Below are positions 39,670-47,140 of a stretch of DNA of 47,140 bases, piece by piece (positions within the stretch are counted from its first letter, which is position 1; the number at the start of each line of letters is the position of its first letter). A program made the translations under genes and the position numbers. The notes beneath the pieces are model-generated. The model saw nothing but the letters and a program-made list of their open reading frames with translations, was not told the origin of the DNA and made no database searches. Source of the DNA: Gluconacetobacter aggeris (GTDB lineage: Bacteria > Pseudomonadota > Alphaproteobacteria > Acetobacterales > Acetobacteraceae); the NCBI RefSeq assembly GCF_014174395.1, contig NZ_JABEQD010000020.1, positions 1-47,140 of the forward strand, in the 5' to 3' direction.

Positions 39670-39790
39670 CTTCTTTTTCTGAAGAAAAAGAAGCAAAAAG
39701 ACTTTTGTTGGTTCAGGAGCCTCGGAACGGGCAAGCAAAAGGCTCCTGAACGGAACAGAAGTTTTTTGGTTCTTTTTTTCAAAAAAGAAC
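39670..39790. repeat. Composite three-hairpin repeat, family B, copy B3 (inverted relative to B1)
   Basis: Hairpin CTTCTTTTTC / GAAAAAGAAG (39670-39693), central pair TTCAGGAGCC / GGCTCCTGAA (39712-39750), and hairpin GTTCTTTTTT / AAAAAAGAAC (39769-39790). Block order is the reverse of B1. It fills the gap between the convergent receptor and putA stops. Confidence 0.85.
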
Positions 39791-39804
39791 GGAAACGCGC
39801 CCCC

Positions 39805-42800
39805 TCATGACGCATCCAGCGTCATCAGCGACGCATTGCCGCCGGCGGCGGTGGTGTTGGTGCTGACCAGCCGTTCTTCCAGCAGCCATTCGGGCAGCGG
39901 GCCCTGTGCCGTCAGGGTGTGGACCGTCACCACCGGGCCGTGGCGGCCGGCCTTGTCGTCCAGGGCCCGCACGGCTGCCGCCAGGCCGGGGGCGTCGGGT
40001 TCGGCCAGGATGGTGGCCGGCACCGGATCTGCCAGTCCGATCAGGGAGGCCGCGTCGGGCACCGTGCGGATATGCGTGCGCAGGGTGGGGGGCAGGCTGG
40101 CGGCCCAGGCGGCGGCGTCGCCGGCCAGCAGCACCACGCTGTTGCCGGTGGCCAGGGCCATGCCGGTGGCGCGGCGGGCGGCGGCTTCGGAACTGGCGAG
40201 GCACAGCACGCTGCCGCGCGGTTCGAGCGACCAGAGATTGGTCTCGCCCACCGGGCCGGGCATCGGCACGCGCAGCCCGTGCAGGGGATGGCCGGTCACG
40301 CCGTCCGGGTGGCCGGTGGCTGCCGAGAATTCCTGCCAGTCGCGTGCGGCCTGGGGCAGGGTGCCGGGCCGGGCGTCGGCCGGATCGGATGGTGCCGGCG
40401 CCGGGGGCGTGAAGGCGGGGCAGGCGGCCAGCAGGCGGCGCAGGATCAGCGGGCCGCCGGCCTTGGGGCCGGTGCCCGACAGGCCGCGCCCGCCGAAGGG
40501 TTGGACGCCGACGACGGCGCCGATCGTGTTGCGGTTGACGTAGAGATTGCCCGCCGCGATGCGGCTGGTGACATGATCGACGGTTTCGGCGATGCGGGTG
40601 TGCAGGCCGAAGGTGAGGCCGTAGCCGGTGGCGTTGATCGCGTCGATCAGCCGGTCGAGATGGTCGCGCCGCCAGCGCAGGACGTGCAGGACGGGGCCGA
40701 AGACTTCGCGCCCGATGGCGGCGATGTCGTCGATTTCGATCAGGGTCGGCGGCAGGAAATGGCCGCCCGGCACCGCATGCGGCGTGGCGGGGGACCAGAC
40801 GCGGCAGCCGGCGGCGCGCATGCGGGCGATGTGCGCGCTGATGCCGGCGCGGGCGTCCTCCGTGATGACGGGGCCGATATCGGTGGCCAGCAGTGCCGGG
40901 TCGCCCACGCGCAGTTCCTGCATCGCGCCGCGCAGCATCGCCAGCATGGATTCGGCGCAATCGTCCTGTACGCACAGGATGCGCAGGGCCGAGCAGCGCT
41001 GGCCCGCGCTGTCGAAGGCCGAGGCGATGACGTCGGTGACCACCTGTTCGGCCAGGGCCGAGGAATCGACGATCATCGCGTTCTGGCCGCCGGTTTCCGC
41101 GATCAGCGGCACGGGCTGGCCGTTGGTGCCCACGCGGCCGGTCAGTTGGCGGGCGATGAGGCGCGCGACTTCGGTGGAACCGGTGAACATGACCGCGCCG
41201 ATCCGTCCGTCCGCGACCAGCGCCGCGCCGACATCGCCGCCGCCGGGCAGCAATTGCAGCGCGCCGGCCGGGATGCCGGCCTGGTGCAGCAGGGCGACCG
41301 CGCGGGCGGCGACCAGCGGCGTTTCCTCGGCCGGCTTGGCCAGCACCACGTTGCCGGCGGCCAGCGCGGCCGAGACCTGGCCGAGGAAGATGGCCAGCGG
41401 GAAGTTCCAGGGGCTGATGCAGACGACCGGGCCTAGCGGCATGTGGGTTTCGTTGTTGAATTCCCGCCGGATCGTGGTGGCGTAGTAGCGCAGGAAATCG
41501 ACGGCCTCGCGGATTTCGCCCACCGCGTTGGGGTAGGATTTTCCGGCCTCGCGCACCACCAGGCCGATCAGTTCCGCGTGGTGGGTTTCCAGCAGGTCGG
41601 CGGCGGCCTCCAGGCAGGCGGCGCGCGTGGCGGGGGGACGGGCGGACCAATCCGTCATGGCGGCCAGGGCCAGTTCGACGGCGTGGGGCGCCTGGGTGGG
41701 GTCGGTGAAATGGGCCATGCCCGGCATGTCGTCCGGGCGGGCCGGGTTGGGCACCTTGCGGGCCGGGGTGGTGGGGGCGGCGCCGTCGGCCAGGATCGGG
41801 GCGGCCACCCATTGGCGCGGGCCGGATTCCATGGCGCTGGCCAGTGCGGTCAGGGATGGTTCGTCGGCCAGGTCCAGCCCGGTGGAATTGCGGCGGCTGG
41901 TGCCGAACAGGTCGGAGGGCAGGGCGATGGCCGGGTGCGGCGCCCCCACGGGCAGGCTGCCCTGCGCGGCCAGGTCGCGTGCCGTCTGCACCGGGTCGGC
42001 CACCAGCGTGTCGAGCGGGATGGCGCTGTCGCCGATCTGGTTGACGAAGGAGGAATTGGCGCCGTTTTCCAGCAGGCGACGCACCAGATAGGCGAGCAGC
42101 GTCTCGTGCGAGCCGACCGGGGCATAGACGCGGCAGGGGCGGTCGAGGTTCGCAGAGCCGACGACGTGGTCATACAGCCCTTCGCCCATGCCGTGCAGGC
42201 ACTGGAATTCATATTTTCCGTGGTGGAAATGCGGGCCGGCCAGGGCGTGGATGGTGGCGACCGTGCGGGCATTGTGGGTGGCGAATTGCGGGAACACCGC
42301 ATCCGGCGCGCCCAGCAGCAGGCGGGCGCAGGCGACATAGCTGATATCGGTGTGGCATTTGCGGGTGTAGACGGGGAAATCAGCCTGGCCGTCGAGCTGT
42401 GCCTTCTTGATCTCGCTGTCCCAATAGGCGCCCTTGACCAGCCGGACCATGATGCGGCGCCCGGTGTCGCGGGCCAGGGCGATGATCCAGTCCAGCACGG
42501 CAGGGGCGCGCTTGCCGTAGGCCTGCACCACGAAGCCGATACCGTTCCAGCCGGCCAGGTCGGGGTGGCGGCACATGCCTTCCAGCAGGTCGAGCGACAG
42601 GTCCAGCCGTTCGCTTTCCTCGGCGTCGATATTCAGGCCGATATCGTAGCTGCGCGCCAGTCGTGCCAGGCGGACCAGCACCGGCAGCAGTTCGGCCATC
42701 ACGCGGTCGCGCTGGGCGCGGGCGTAGCGCGGGTGGATGGCCGAGAGTTTGATCGACAGGCCATTGCGGTCGTAGATGTCGCGGCCCTGGCCCTGCGCCG

Positions 42801-43539
42801 CGCGGCCGATGGCGTGGATCGCGGTTTCGTAGTCGCGGCAGTAGCGGGCGGCGTCGGCCTCGGTCAGTGCGGCTTCGCCCAGCATGTCGAAGGAATAGCG
42901 GAAGCCGCGGTCGTAGCGGGCCTGGCTGGTGCGCAGGGCGCTCTCGATCGTCTCGCCGCAGACGAACTGCTCGCCCATCATGCGCATCGCGACGTCGACC
43001 GCGCGGCGGATCAGCGGTTCGCCGCCGCGCGCGACCAGGCGCGTCAGCGCGCCGGCTAGCCCGTGCTGGCGCTCGGGCGTGACCAGGCGGCCGGTCACCA
43101 CCAGCCCCCAGGCGGCGGCGTTGACGAACAGCGAGCGGCCCAGACCGACATGCGCCATCCAGTCGCCGGTGCCGATCCGGTCGCGGATCAGCGCGTCGCG
43201 GGTGGCGGTGTCGGGGATGCGCAGCAGGGCCTCGGCCAGGCACATCAGGGCCACGCCTTCACGCGAGGACAGCGAGAATTCCTGTACCAGCGCCTCCACC
43301 CCGCCGGGGCGGCGGCCGTCGCGCAGCGCGCGGGCCAGGCGGTGGGCGGTGGCGCCTGCCTGGGCCGCCAGTTCGGGCGACAGGGTCGCGTCGTCGATCA
43401 GGGCGGCGACACACGCGGCCTCGGGCCGGCGCAGGCCTGCCGCGATGCGTGCGCGGGCCGCGTCGCGGGGCGGCAGGGCGTCTCGCAGCGCGGCGGTTGG
43501 CGGGAGGGGAGCGGACGGAGGAACGGGCTGGGATGTCAT
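39805..43539 (-). CDS. putA: Bifunctional proline dehydrogenase / L-glutamate-gamma-semialdehyde dehydrogenase
   Basis: 1244 residues. N-terminal arm and proline dehydrogenase barrel (about 90-480) with IYDRNGLSIKLSAIHPRY, MVRLVKGAYWDSEIK and the FAD-binding end LRRLLENGANSSFVNQ. The aldehyde dehydrogenase (about 560-1010) has ISPWNFPLAIFLGQ, FTGSTEVARLI, the glutamate in ETGGQNAMIVDS and catalytic Cys849 in DSAGQRCSALR. A C-terminal ALDH-like domain of about 200 residues ends in NASLMTLDAS. It oxidises proline to glutamate with channelling of P5C. No ribbon-helix-helix repressor domain is present (E. coli PutA, 1320 residues, has one), so control probably falls to the divergent GntR protein. 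Confidence 0.97.
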   Translation of the reverse strand: MTSQPVPPSAPLPPTAALRDALPPRDAARARIAAGLRRPEAACVAALIDDATLSPELAAQAGATAHRLARALRDGRRPGGVEALVQEFSLSSREGVALMCLAEALLRIPDTATRDALIRDRIGTGDWMAHVGLGRSLFVNAAAWGLVVTGRLVTPERQHGLAGALTRLVARGGEPLIRRAVDVAMRMMGEQFVCGETIESALRTSQARYDRGFRYSFDMLGEAALTEADAARYCRDYETAIHAIGRAAQGQGRDIYDRNGLSIKLSAIHPRYARAQRDRVMAELLPVLVRLARLARSYDIGLNIDAEESERLDLSLDLLEGMCRHPDLAGWNGIGFVVQAYGKRAPAVLDWIIALARDTGRRIMVRLVKGAYWDSEIKKAQLDGQADFPVYTRKCHTDISYVACARLLLGAPDAVFPQFATHNARTVATIHALAGPHFHHGKYEFQCLHGMGEGLYDHVVGSANLDRPCRVYAPVGSHETLLAYLVRRLLENGANSSFVNQIGDSAIPLDTLVADPVQTARDLAAQGSLPVGAPHPAIALPSDLFGTSRRNSTGLDLADEPSLTALASAMESGPRQWVAAPILADGAAPTTPARKVPNPARPDDMPGMAHFTDPTQAPHAVELALAAMTDWSARPPATRAACLEAAADLLETHHAELIGLVVREAGKSYPNAVGEIREAVDFLRYYATTIRREFNNETHMPLGPVVCISPWNFPLAIFLGQVSAALAAGNVVLAKPAEETPLVAARAVALLHQAGIPAGALQLLPGGGDVGAALVADGRIGAVMFTGSTEVARLIARQLTGRVGTNGQPVPLIAETGGQNAMIVDSSALAEQVVTDVIASAFDSAGQRCSALRILCVQDDCAESMLAMLRGAMQELRVGDPALLATDIGPVITEDARAGISAHIARMRAAGCRVWSPATPHAVPGGHFLPPTLIEIDDIAAIGREVFGPVLHVLRWRRDHLDRLIDAINATGYGLTFGLHTRIAETVDHVTSRIAAGNLYVNRNTIGAVVGVQPFGGRGLSGTGPKAGGPLILRRLLAACPAFTPPAPAPSDPADARPGTLPQAARDWQEFSAATGHPDGVTGHPLHGLRVPMPGPVGETNLWSLEPRGSVLCLASSEAAARRATGMALATGNSVVLLAGDAAAWAASLPPTLRTHIRTVPDAASLIGLADPVPATILAEPDAPGLAAAVRALDDKAGRHGPVVTVHTLTAQGPLPEWLLEERLVSTNTTAAGGNASLMTLDAS

Positions 43540-43584
43540 GGGGCGGCTTGCCGACGGAGGGGAAGATTGGGTGGATGTTCCCGT

Positions 43585-43601
43585 ATCATATCGTATATGA
43601 T
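43585..43601. promoter_or_regulatory. Candidate operator of the GntR/FCD regulator, site 1
   Basis: ATCATAT-CGT-ATATGAT, a perfect 7-3-7 inverted repeat between divergent putA and the GntR gene. Confidence 0.6.
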
Positions 43602-43606
43602 CTGCA

Positions 43607-43622
43607 AGATGATATATGATCT
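43607..43622. promoter_or_regulatory. Candidate operator, site 2
   Basis: AGATGATATATGATCT, a near-palindrome. The segment ATATGATCTGC occurs at 43595 and again at 43615, exactly 20 bp apart (about two helical turns), so the two sites also form a direct repeat on one DNA face. Spacing suits cooperative binding of two dimers. Confidence 0.55.
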
Positions 43623-43650
43623 GCCGGGTCGCGAAACGGGGAGGACAGGT

Positions 43651-44349
43651 ATGCTGCCGGAGAGTATCTTTACGAGCGCGCAGCAGGAAACGCGCGGCCT
43701 GGCGTCGGAGCGTGTGGGCAACGCGTTGCGCGAGGCGATCCTGGATGGGGTGCTGGTCGACGGGCAGTCGCTGCCGCAGTCGGAGCTGGCCAGCGGGTTT
43801 GGGGTCAGCACCATTCCGGTGCGCGAGGCGTTGAAGCAGCTTGAGGTCGAGGGGCTGGTGCTGTTTCAGCAGAATCGCGGCGCCACGGTGATTGGCCTGT
43901 CGGAAGAGGATATCATCGATTTTTCCGAGATTCGGGCGGCGCTGGAAGAGATGGCGGCGGTGCAGGCGGTGCGGCGCATGACCCGTGTGGACCTGGCGCG
44001 GATCGAGGATGCGTATGAGGCCTTCGTGGCCGGCACCAGCGAGCAGCCGGAGGGGATGGTGCGATCAGGCGCGCTGAACTGGGCGTTTCATGGAGCGATC
44101 TATCAGGCGGCGGGGCGGCCCAGGCTGCTGGACATGATCGAGGGCGTGCATCGCCGTGTCGACCGCTATATCCGGGCGCATCTGGAAATTGCCGGCCGGA
44201 AGACGGTGACGGATGCTGAGCATCTGGCGCTGCTGGAAGCCTGCCGGCGTCGGGATGAGGCAGCGATCGGGCCGTTGACCCGCCAGCATATCCTGGATGC
44301 CGCCACCGTTTCGATCGACGTGCTGCGCCGCAACCGCGCGGGTGCCTGA
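43651..44349 (+). CDS. GntR-family (FadR/FCD) transcriptional regulator, probable putA regulator
   Basis: 232 residues from ATG 43651, preceded by GGGGAGGAC. The N-terminal winged helix has LREAILDGVLVDGQSLPQSELASGFGVSTIPVREALKQLEVEGLV, the GntR signature. The C-terminal FCD domain (about 90-220) carries the helical metal-site pattern: an Asp/Glu near DFSEIRAALEEMAA, HGAIYQAAGRPRLLDM and a final HILDAATVS. It would bind an amino or organic acid. Divergent orientation and two dyads between the genes suggest control of proline catabolism; the ligand is unknown. Confidence 0.9.
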   Translation: MLPESIFTSAQQETRGLASERVGNALREAILDGVLVDGQSLPQSELASGFGVSTIPVREALKQLEVEGLVLFQQNRGATVIGLSEEDIIDFSEIRAALEEMAAVQAVRRMTRVDLARIEDAYEAFVAGTSEQPEGMVRSGALNWAFHGAIYQAAGRPRLLDMIEGVHRRVDRYIRAHLEIAGRKTVTDAEHLALLEACRRRDEAAIGPLTRQHILDAATVSIDVLRRNRAGA

Positions 44350-44372
44350 CGGCCCGCGCGGGATCGTTTCTG

Positions 44373-46154
44373 TCAGTATCCGACGTTGATGGCGATATTG
44401 CCGAATGCACCCTTGTTGCCGAAGCCGTTCAGGGCCCGGCTGGGGGGCAGGCCGTGCAGGCGCCAGCCGACATTGAAGGTCATGCTGGCATAGCGCCCCA
44501 CCCCGCTATGCAGGTCGAGGCCGATGCTGGACAGGTCGCTCTCGTTGATGGATTGCGCGATAGGGTGAACCTGCGACACGTGGCCGTAATCGTAGAACAC
44601 GCCCACCTGCTGGGTGTCATAAAGCGGGGCGTTCGGGGCGATGATATGCGTCAGGCTGAAGGCCGGGGCGCGGACCTCGTTGGTGACGCTGACCCCTTCG
44701 GTGCCGAGCGCGGTATCTGTGGCATAGCCGCGCGCCATGTAGAGGCCGCCGAGACCGAGCTGGTTGCTGTACATCAGATTGGCGCTGGCGACCTGGCCGG
44801 TGGCCTGCAGGATCCATGTTGCGCCGCCCGGCAGCCAGGTGGTGCGGGTCAGGGTCATGGTGTCGTAGACGTAGCGGTTGGAGGCGCCGGGCACGAGTGC
44901 GCGGGCATTGCTTTTCCGGTCGGCGCCGGTCAGGCCGCCGGGGCTGAAAACGAGCTGGTTCTGGAACGTGGTCTGGCCGTACGGATCACTCATCGTCGCG
45001 TTATAGACGATGGGGAACTGATTGACTTCGGCCTCGCTGGCGAAGATTTGGGTGCCGCCGAATTCGAGCGTGTTGTTGGTGGTCTTGAAATCATAGCCGA
45101 TTTGGATGTTCTGGGCCAGGCGCGTATGGGGCCACACGGCAAGGGCCGGCAGGTCATGGATGTAGCGCAGGCTGGCCTGACCGCTATGTCCGGCCTCGTT
45201 GAACGAGATGCCGTTGCTTCTGTAATCCGGATGTTCCCAGGCGTAGGAGCCGAAGACCTGGAGCCGGTCATGCCAGGGCAGTGGCGTGCTCCAGCTGATG
45301 GCATGGCCGCTGTAGAGATCGCTGACGCTGTGGGTGAACTGGTAGGACAGGATCTGCCCCAGCCCCGCGACATTGCCCCATGTGCCGCCGACGGCCCATT
45401 CCGACCGGCCCATCATCGGCACGCCCGCATTGTCGTAGGAGGCATAGACATGCAGGGGCAGGCGGTCGCTGGTCTGCAGGGTGACATCCGTCGTGCCTCG
45501 CGCCGTGCCTGGGGAGAAGAGGCTGTCGACGGTTCGGAAGGGATTGTCGTTCAGTTGGTCCAGGGCGGCCTGCACCTCGGCGAGGTTGAGGGGCCTGCCG
45601 GGAACGAGCCCGCTGTTCTGGCGCAGCAGGGCGCTGGAGAACCAGTGGTTGCCTGTGACTTTGATCGCCCCGAGCCGGTATTCGGTCACGACGATCTGTA
45701 CTGTGCCGGAGCTGATATTCTGCGGTGGTACAATGACGTAGACGAACGGGTGGCCGTTTTTCTTGTAGAAGGCGTTCGTCTCCTGCGCGATGGCGTCCAG
45801 GTCCGATATCTTCAGGGGTTTTCCGAGATAGGCGGCGAGTTTGCGCGTGAAATCCTCTCTCCCCAGCAAGGGCAGCCCTGTATGGACGATGCCGGTTGTG
45901 CCAGCGGGCGGACCGGAGCGGTTCAGGGCCCTGATATCGGGCAGGAAGACCAGTCCTTTCAATACGGGAATGACGACCGCGCCCGACGGGGGTAACGGCG
46001 GGGCCTGGGTACCGGACGGTGCCGGAACGATTGGCGTGGGCGCAAGGGGAAGCTGCTTGGGGGCCAGCCGGTTGTAAGCCTGGGCTTGGGCCAGCGCGGG
46101 CGCAAGAAGGACTGAGACGGCAAGCGCGCAGCCGGAGAAAATGGACGGGCGCAT
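44373..46154 (-). CDS. Two-partner secretion transporter (TpsB; ShlB/FhaC/HecB family)
   Basis: 593 residues. Signal peptide ending ALAQA-QAY, then a Pro-rich spacer (LPLAPTPIVPAPSGTQAPPLPPS), a POTRA region (about 90-230) with EYRLGAIKVTGNHWFSSALLR and LVPGRPLNLAEVQAALDQLNDNPFRTVDS, and a 16-strand barrel ending in GNIAINVGY. It exports the large exoprotein encoded just upstream through the outer membrane. Start and upstream stop overlap as TGATG, so the two genes are translationally coupled. Gene order is exoprotein first, unlike the more common transporter-first order. Confidence 0.94.
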   Translation of the reverse strand: MRPSIFSGCALAVSVLLAPALAQAQAYNRLAPKQLPLAPTPIVPAPSGTQAPPLPPSGAVVIPVLKGLVFLPDIRALNRSGPPAGTTGIVHTGLPLLGREDFTRKLAAYLGKPLKISDLDAIAQETNAFYKKNGHPFVYVIVPPQNISSGTVQIVVTEYRLGAIKVTGNHWFSSALLRQNSGLVPGRPLNLAEVQAALDQLNDNPFRTVDSLFSPGTARGTTDVTLQTSDRLPLHVYASYDNAGVPMMGRSEWAVGGTWGNVAGLGQILSYQFTHSVSDLYSGHAISWSTPLPWHDRLQVFGSYAWEHPDYRSNGISFNEAGHSGQASLRYIHDLPALAVWPHTRLAQNIQIGYDFKTTNNTLEFGGTQIFASEAEVNQFPIVYNATMSDPYGQTTFQNQLVFSPGGLTGADRKSNARALVPGASNRYVYDTMTLTRTTWLPGGATWILQATGQVASANLMYSNQLGLGGLYMARGYATDTALGTEGVSVTNEVRAPAFSLTHIIAPNAPLYDTQQVGVFYDYGHVSQVHPIAQSINESDLSSIGLDLHSGVGRYASMTFNVGWRLHGLPPSRALNGFGNKGAFGNIAINVGY

Positions 46155-47140
46155 CAGTTGGCGTCTCCGAGCGTGTTGGAATAAGGCAGGGGGCGGATGA
46201 TCAACTGGCCGCCCGCAGGCGCTCCGGCCCCGAGCATGGCGTCGGGATTGCCCGACAGGATTGTCAGTCGCCGCGGACTGATACTGGTGTCGCTCGTATT
46301 TGCATCACCCGTGGTCGTATGGCCCGTATCCGATCCCGTGCCGGATGAGGTGGTCGACGTCGAAGCAGAAGTCGCAGTTGAAACTGAAACCGGTGTCGGG
46401 GCGGCGGGAGCCGACGGCATGGGCAGCGGGGAGCCGCTACCGGTAAGAACGACGACAGGCCAGAAGATTGGCTTGGAGTTCGCGACCGGATTCGAGATGG
46501 TCAGCGTCCCGTTCTGGTAGGCAATCATGTAGTTGGCCAGGCCGTTGCCCTGGGCGGCGGAGGCGGTGATGCCGTAGCGGCCGACGGTGCTGGCGCCGGT
46601 GGCGGTGGTGGCGAGGGTGACGCCGGAGACGGTGTCGCCGTTGACCAGGCCGCTGGTGCTGAACTTGGCGGTGCCGAGGACGGGTGTCTGTCCGTAGGTG
46701 CTGGTCTGGTTGAGCGCGGTGACGGTCAGGGCGGCGGGGTCGATGGTCAGCGTGCCGGGCTGGTAGGTGACGGCATAGTTGGCCAGTCCGCTGCCCTGGG
46801 CGGCGGAGGCGGTGATGCCGTAGTTGCCGACGGTGCTGGCACCGGTGGCGGTGGTGGCGAGGATGACGCCGGAGACGGTGTCGCCGTTGACCAGGCCGCT
46901 GGTGCTGAACTTGGCGGTGCCGAGGACGGGTGTCTGTCCGTAGGTGCTGGTCTGGTTGAGCGCGGTGACGGTCAGGGCGGCGGGGTCGATGGTCAGGGTG
47001 CCGGGCTGGTAGGTGACGGCATAGTTGGTCAGTCCGCTGCCCTGGGCGGCGGAGGCGGTGATGCCGTAGCGGCCGACGGTGCTGGCACCGGTGGCGGTGG
47101 TGGCGAGGGTGACGCCGGAGACGGTGTCGTCGTTGACCAG
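46154..47140 (-). CDS. Large exoprotein (TpsA), C-terminal end with MBG-type repeats; gene continues beyond the right edge
   Basis: Open to the window edge. Reading from 47140 leftward it contains two full and one partial copy of an 82-residue repeat with LVNGDTVSGVTLAT..., NYAVTYQPGTLTIDPAALTV, and STYGQTPVLGTAKFST, matching MBG/YDG-type extracellular beta domains of filamentous adhesins (the YGQ turn is diagnostic of that group). After the last repeat follows a 70-residue Pro/Ser/Thr-rich linker (PVSVSTATSASTSTTSSG) and an ending with GGQLIIRPLPYSN. It would be an adhesin or cohesion protein at the cell surface, secreted by the coupled TpsB. Confidence 0.85.
   Translation of the reverse strand: MVNDDTVSGVTLATTATGASTVGRYGITASAAQGSGLTNYAVTYQPGTLTIDPAALTVTALNQTSTYGQTPVLGTAKFSTSGLVNGDTVSGVILATTATGASTVGNYGITASAAQGSGLANYAVTYQPGTLTIDPAALTVTALNQTSTYGQTPVLGTAKFSTSGLVNGDTVSGVTLATTATGASTVGRYGITASAAQGNGLANYMIAYQNGTLTISNPVANSKPIFWPVVVLTGSGSPLPMPSAPAAPTPVSVSTATSASTSTTSSGTGSDTGHTTTGDANTSDTSISPRRLTILSGNPDAMLGAGAPAGGQLIIRPLPYSNTLGDAN
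46490..47140 (-). repeat. Tandem 246-bp coding repeats in the exoprotein gene
   Basis: GACGCCGGAGACGGTGTCG recurs at 46619, 46865 and 47111, an exact period of 246 bp (82 codons). Copies differ by a handful of bases, including one that changes Gly to Asp (LVNDDTV in the right-most unit). The last copy, at the left, diverges in its second half. The array continues past the window. Confidence 0.9.

Overview
The window is a high-GC alphaproteobacterial chromosome segment. Gene content points to the Acetobacteraceae (acetic acid bacteria, Gluconacetobacter/Komagataeibacter-like): an L-sorbosone-dehydrogenase-like protein, a PutA without the N-terminal DNA-binding domain, twin-arginine phospholipase C, and short intergenic repeats that translate to FFKKK-type peptides. 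The genus is an inference from protein character; no rRNA or taxonomic marker was compared.

Layout. (1) 1-1340: the end of a probable prophage or phage remnant stops at a rho-independent terminator just before tRNA-Ser(GGA). (2) 1470-11033: lepA, then a divergent five-gene set, an HME-type RND metal efflux system (outer membrane factor, fusion protein, pump) with its own response regulator and histidine kinase, joined by ATGA overlaps. (3) 11196-21098: an AT-rich LuxR-type regulator gene, glmS and a complete pgaABCD operon for poly-beta-1,6-N-acetylglucosamine. GlmS makes glucosamine-6-phosphate, the precursor of UDP-GlcNAc; PgaC/PgaD polymerise and move the chain, PgaB deacetylates it and PgaA exports it. 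A 22-bp dyad of the same design lies upstream of glmS and upstream of pgaA. (4) 21079-25429: a small regulator pair, an HpxZ-like protein, cysG-mobB and divergent mobA (siroheme and molybdenum cofactor). (5) 25543-34490: sorbosone-dehydrogenase-like lipoprotein, membrane proteins, an atypical Nramp-family transporter, WrbA, phospholipase C and an unknown lipoprotein. (6) 34491-39655: a tandem triplication of a dispersed repeat, a PAS-GGDEF-EAL protein behind an exact FNR-type box, and a TonB-dependent siderophore receptor. (7) 39805-47140: putA with a divergent GntR/FCD regulator and two operator-like dyads, then a two-partner secretion pair whose large exoprotein runs off the right edge in near-identical 246-bp repeats.

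The most unusual structure is intergenic. Two families of short palindromic repeats sit almost exclusively at gene ends. Family A (full length about 160 bp, imperfect 24-bp terminal inverted repeats) starts at or within one base of a stop codon at every site seen. Family B (about 120 bp, three hairpins, A/T-rich ends) fills the gap between gene ends. They look like mobile or amplifying gene-end elements. The second theme is regulatory: a LuxR-type regulator with matching dyads around glmS-pga, and an oxygen-type box in front of a c-di-GMP enzyme that could feed into PNAG synthesis.
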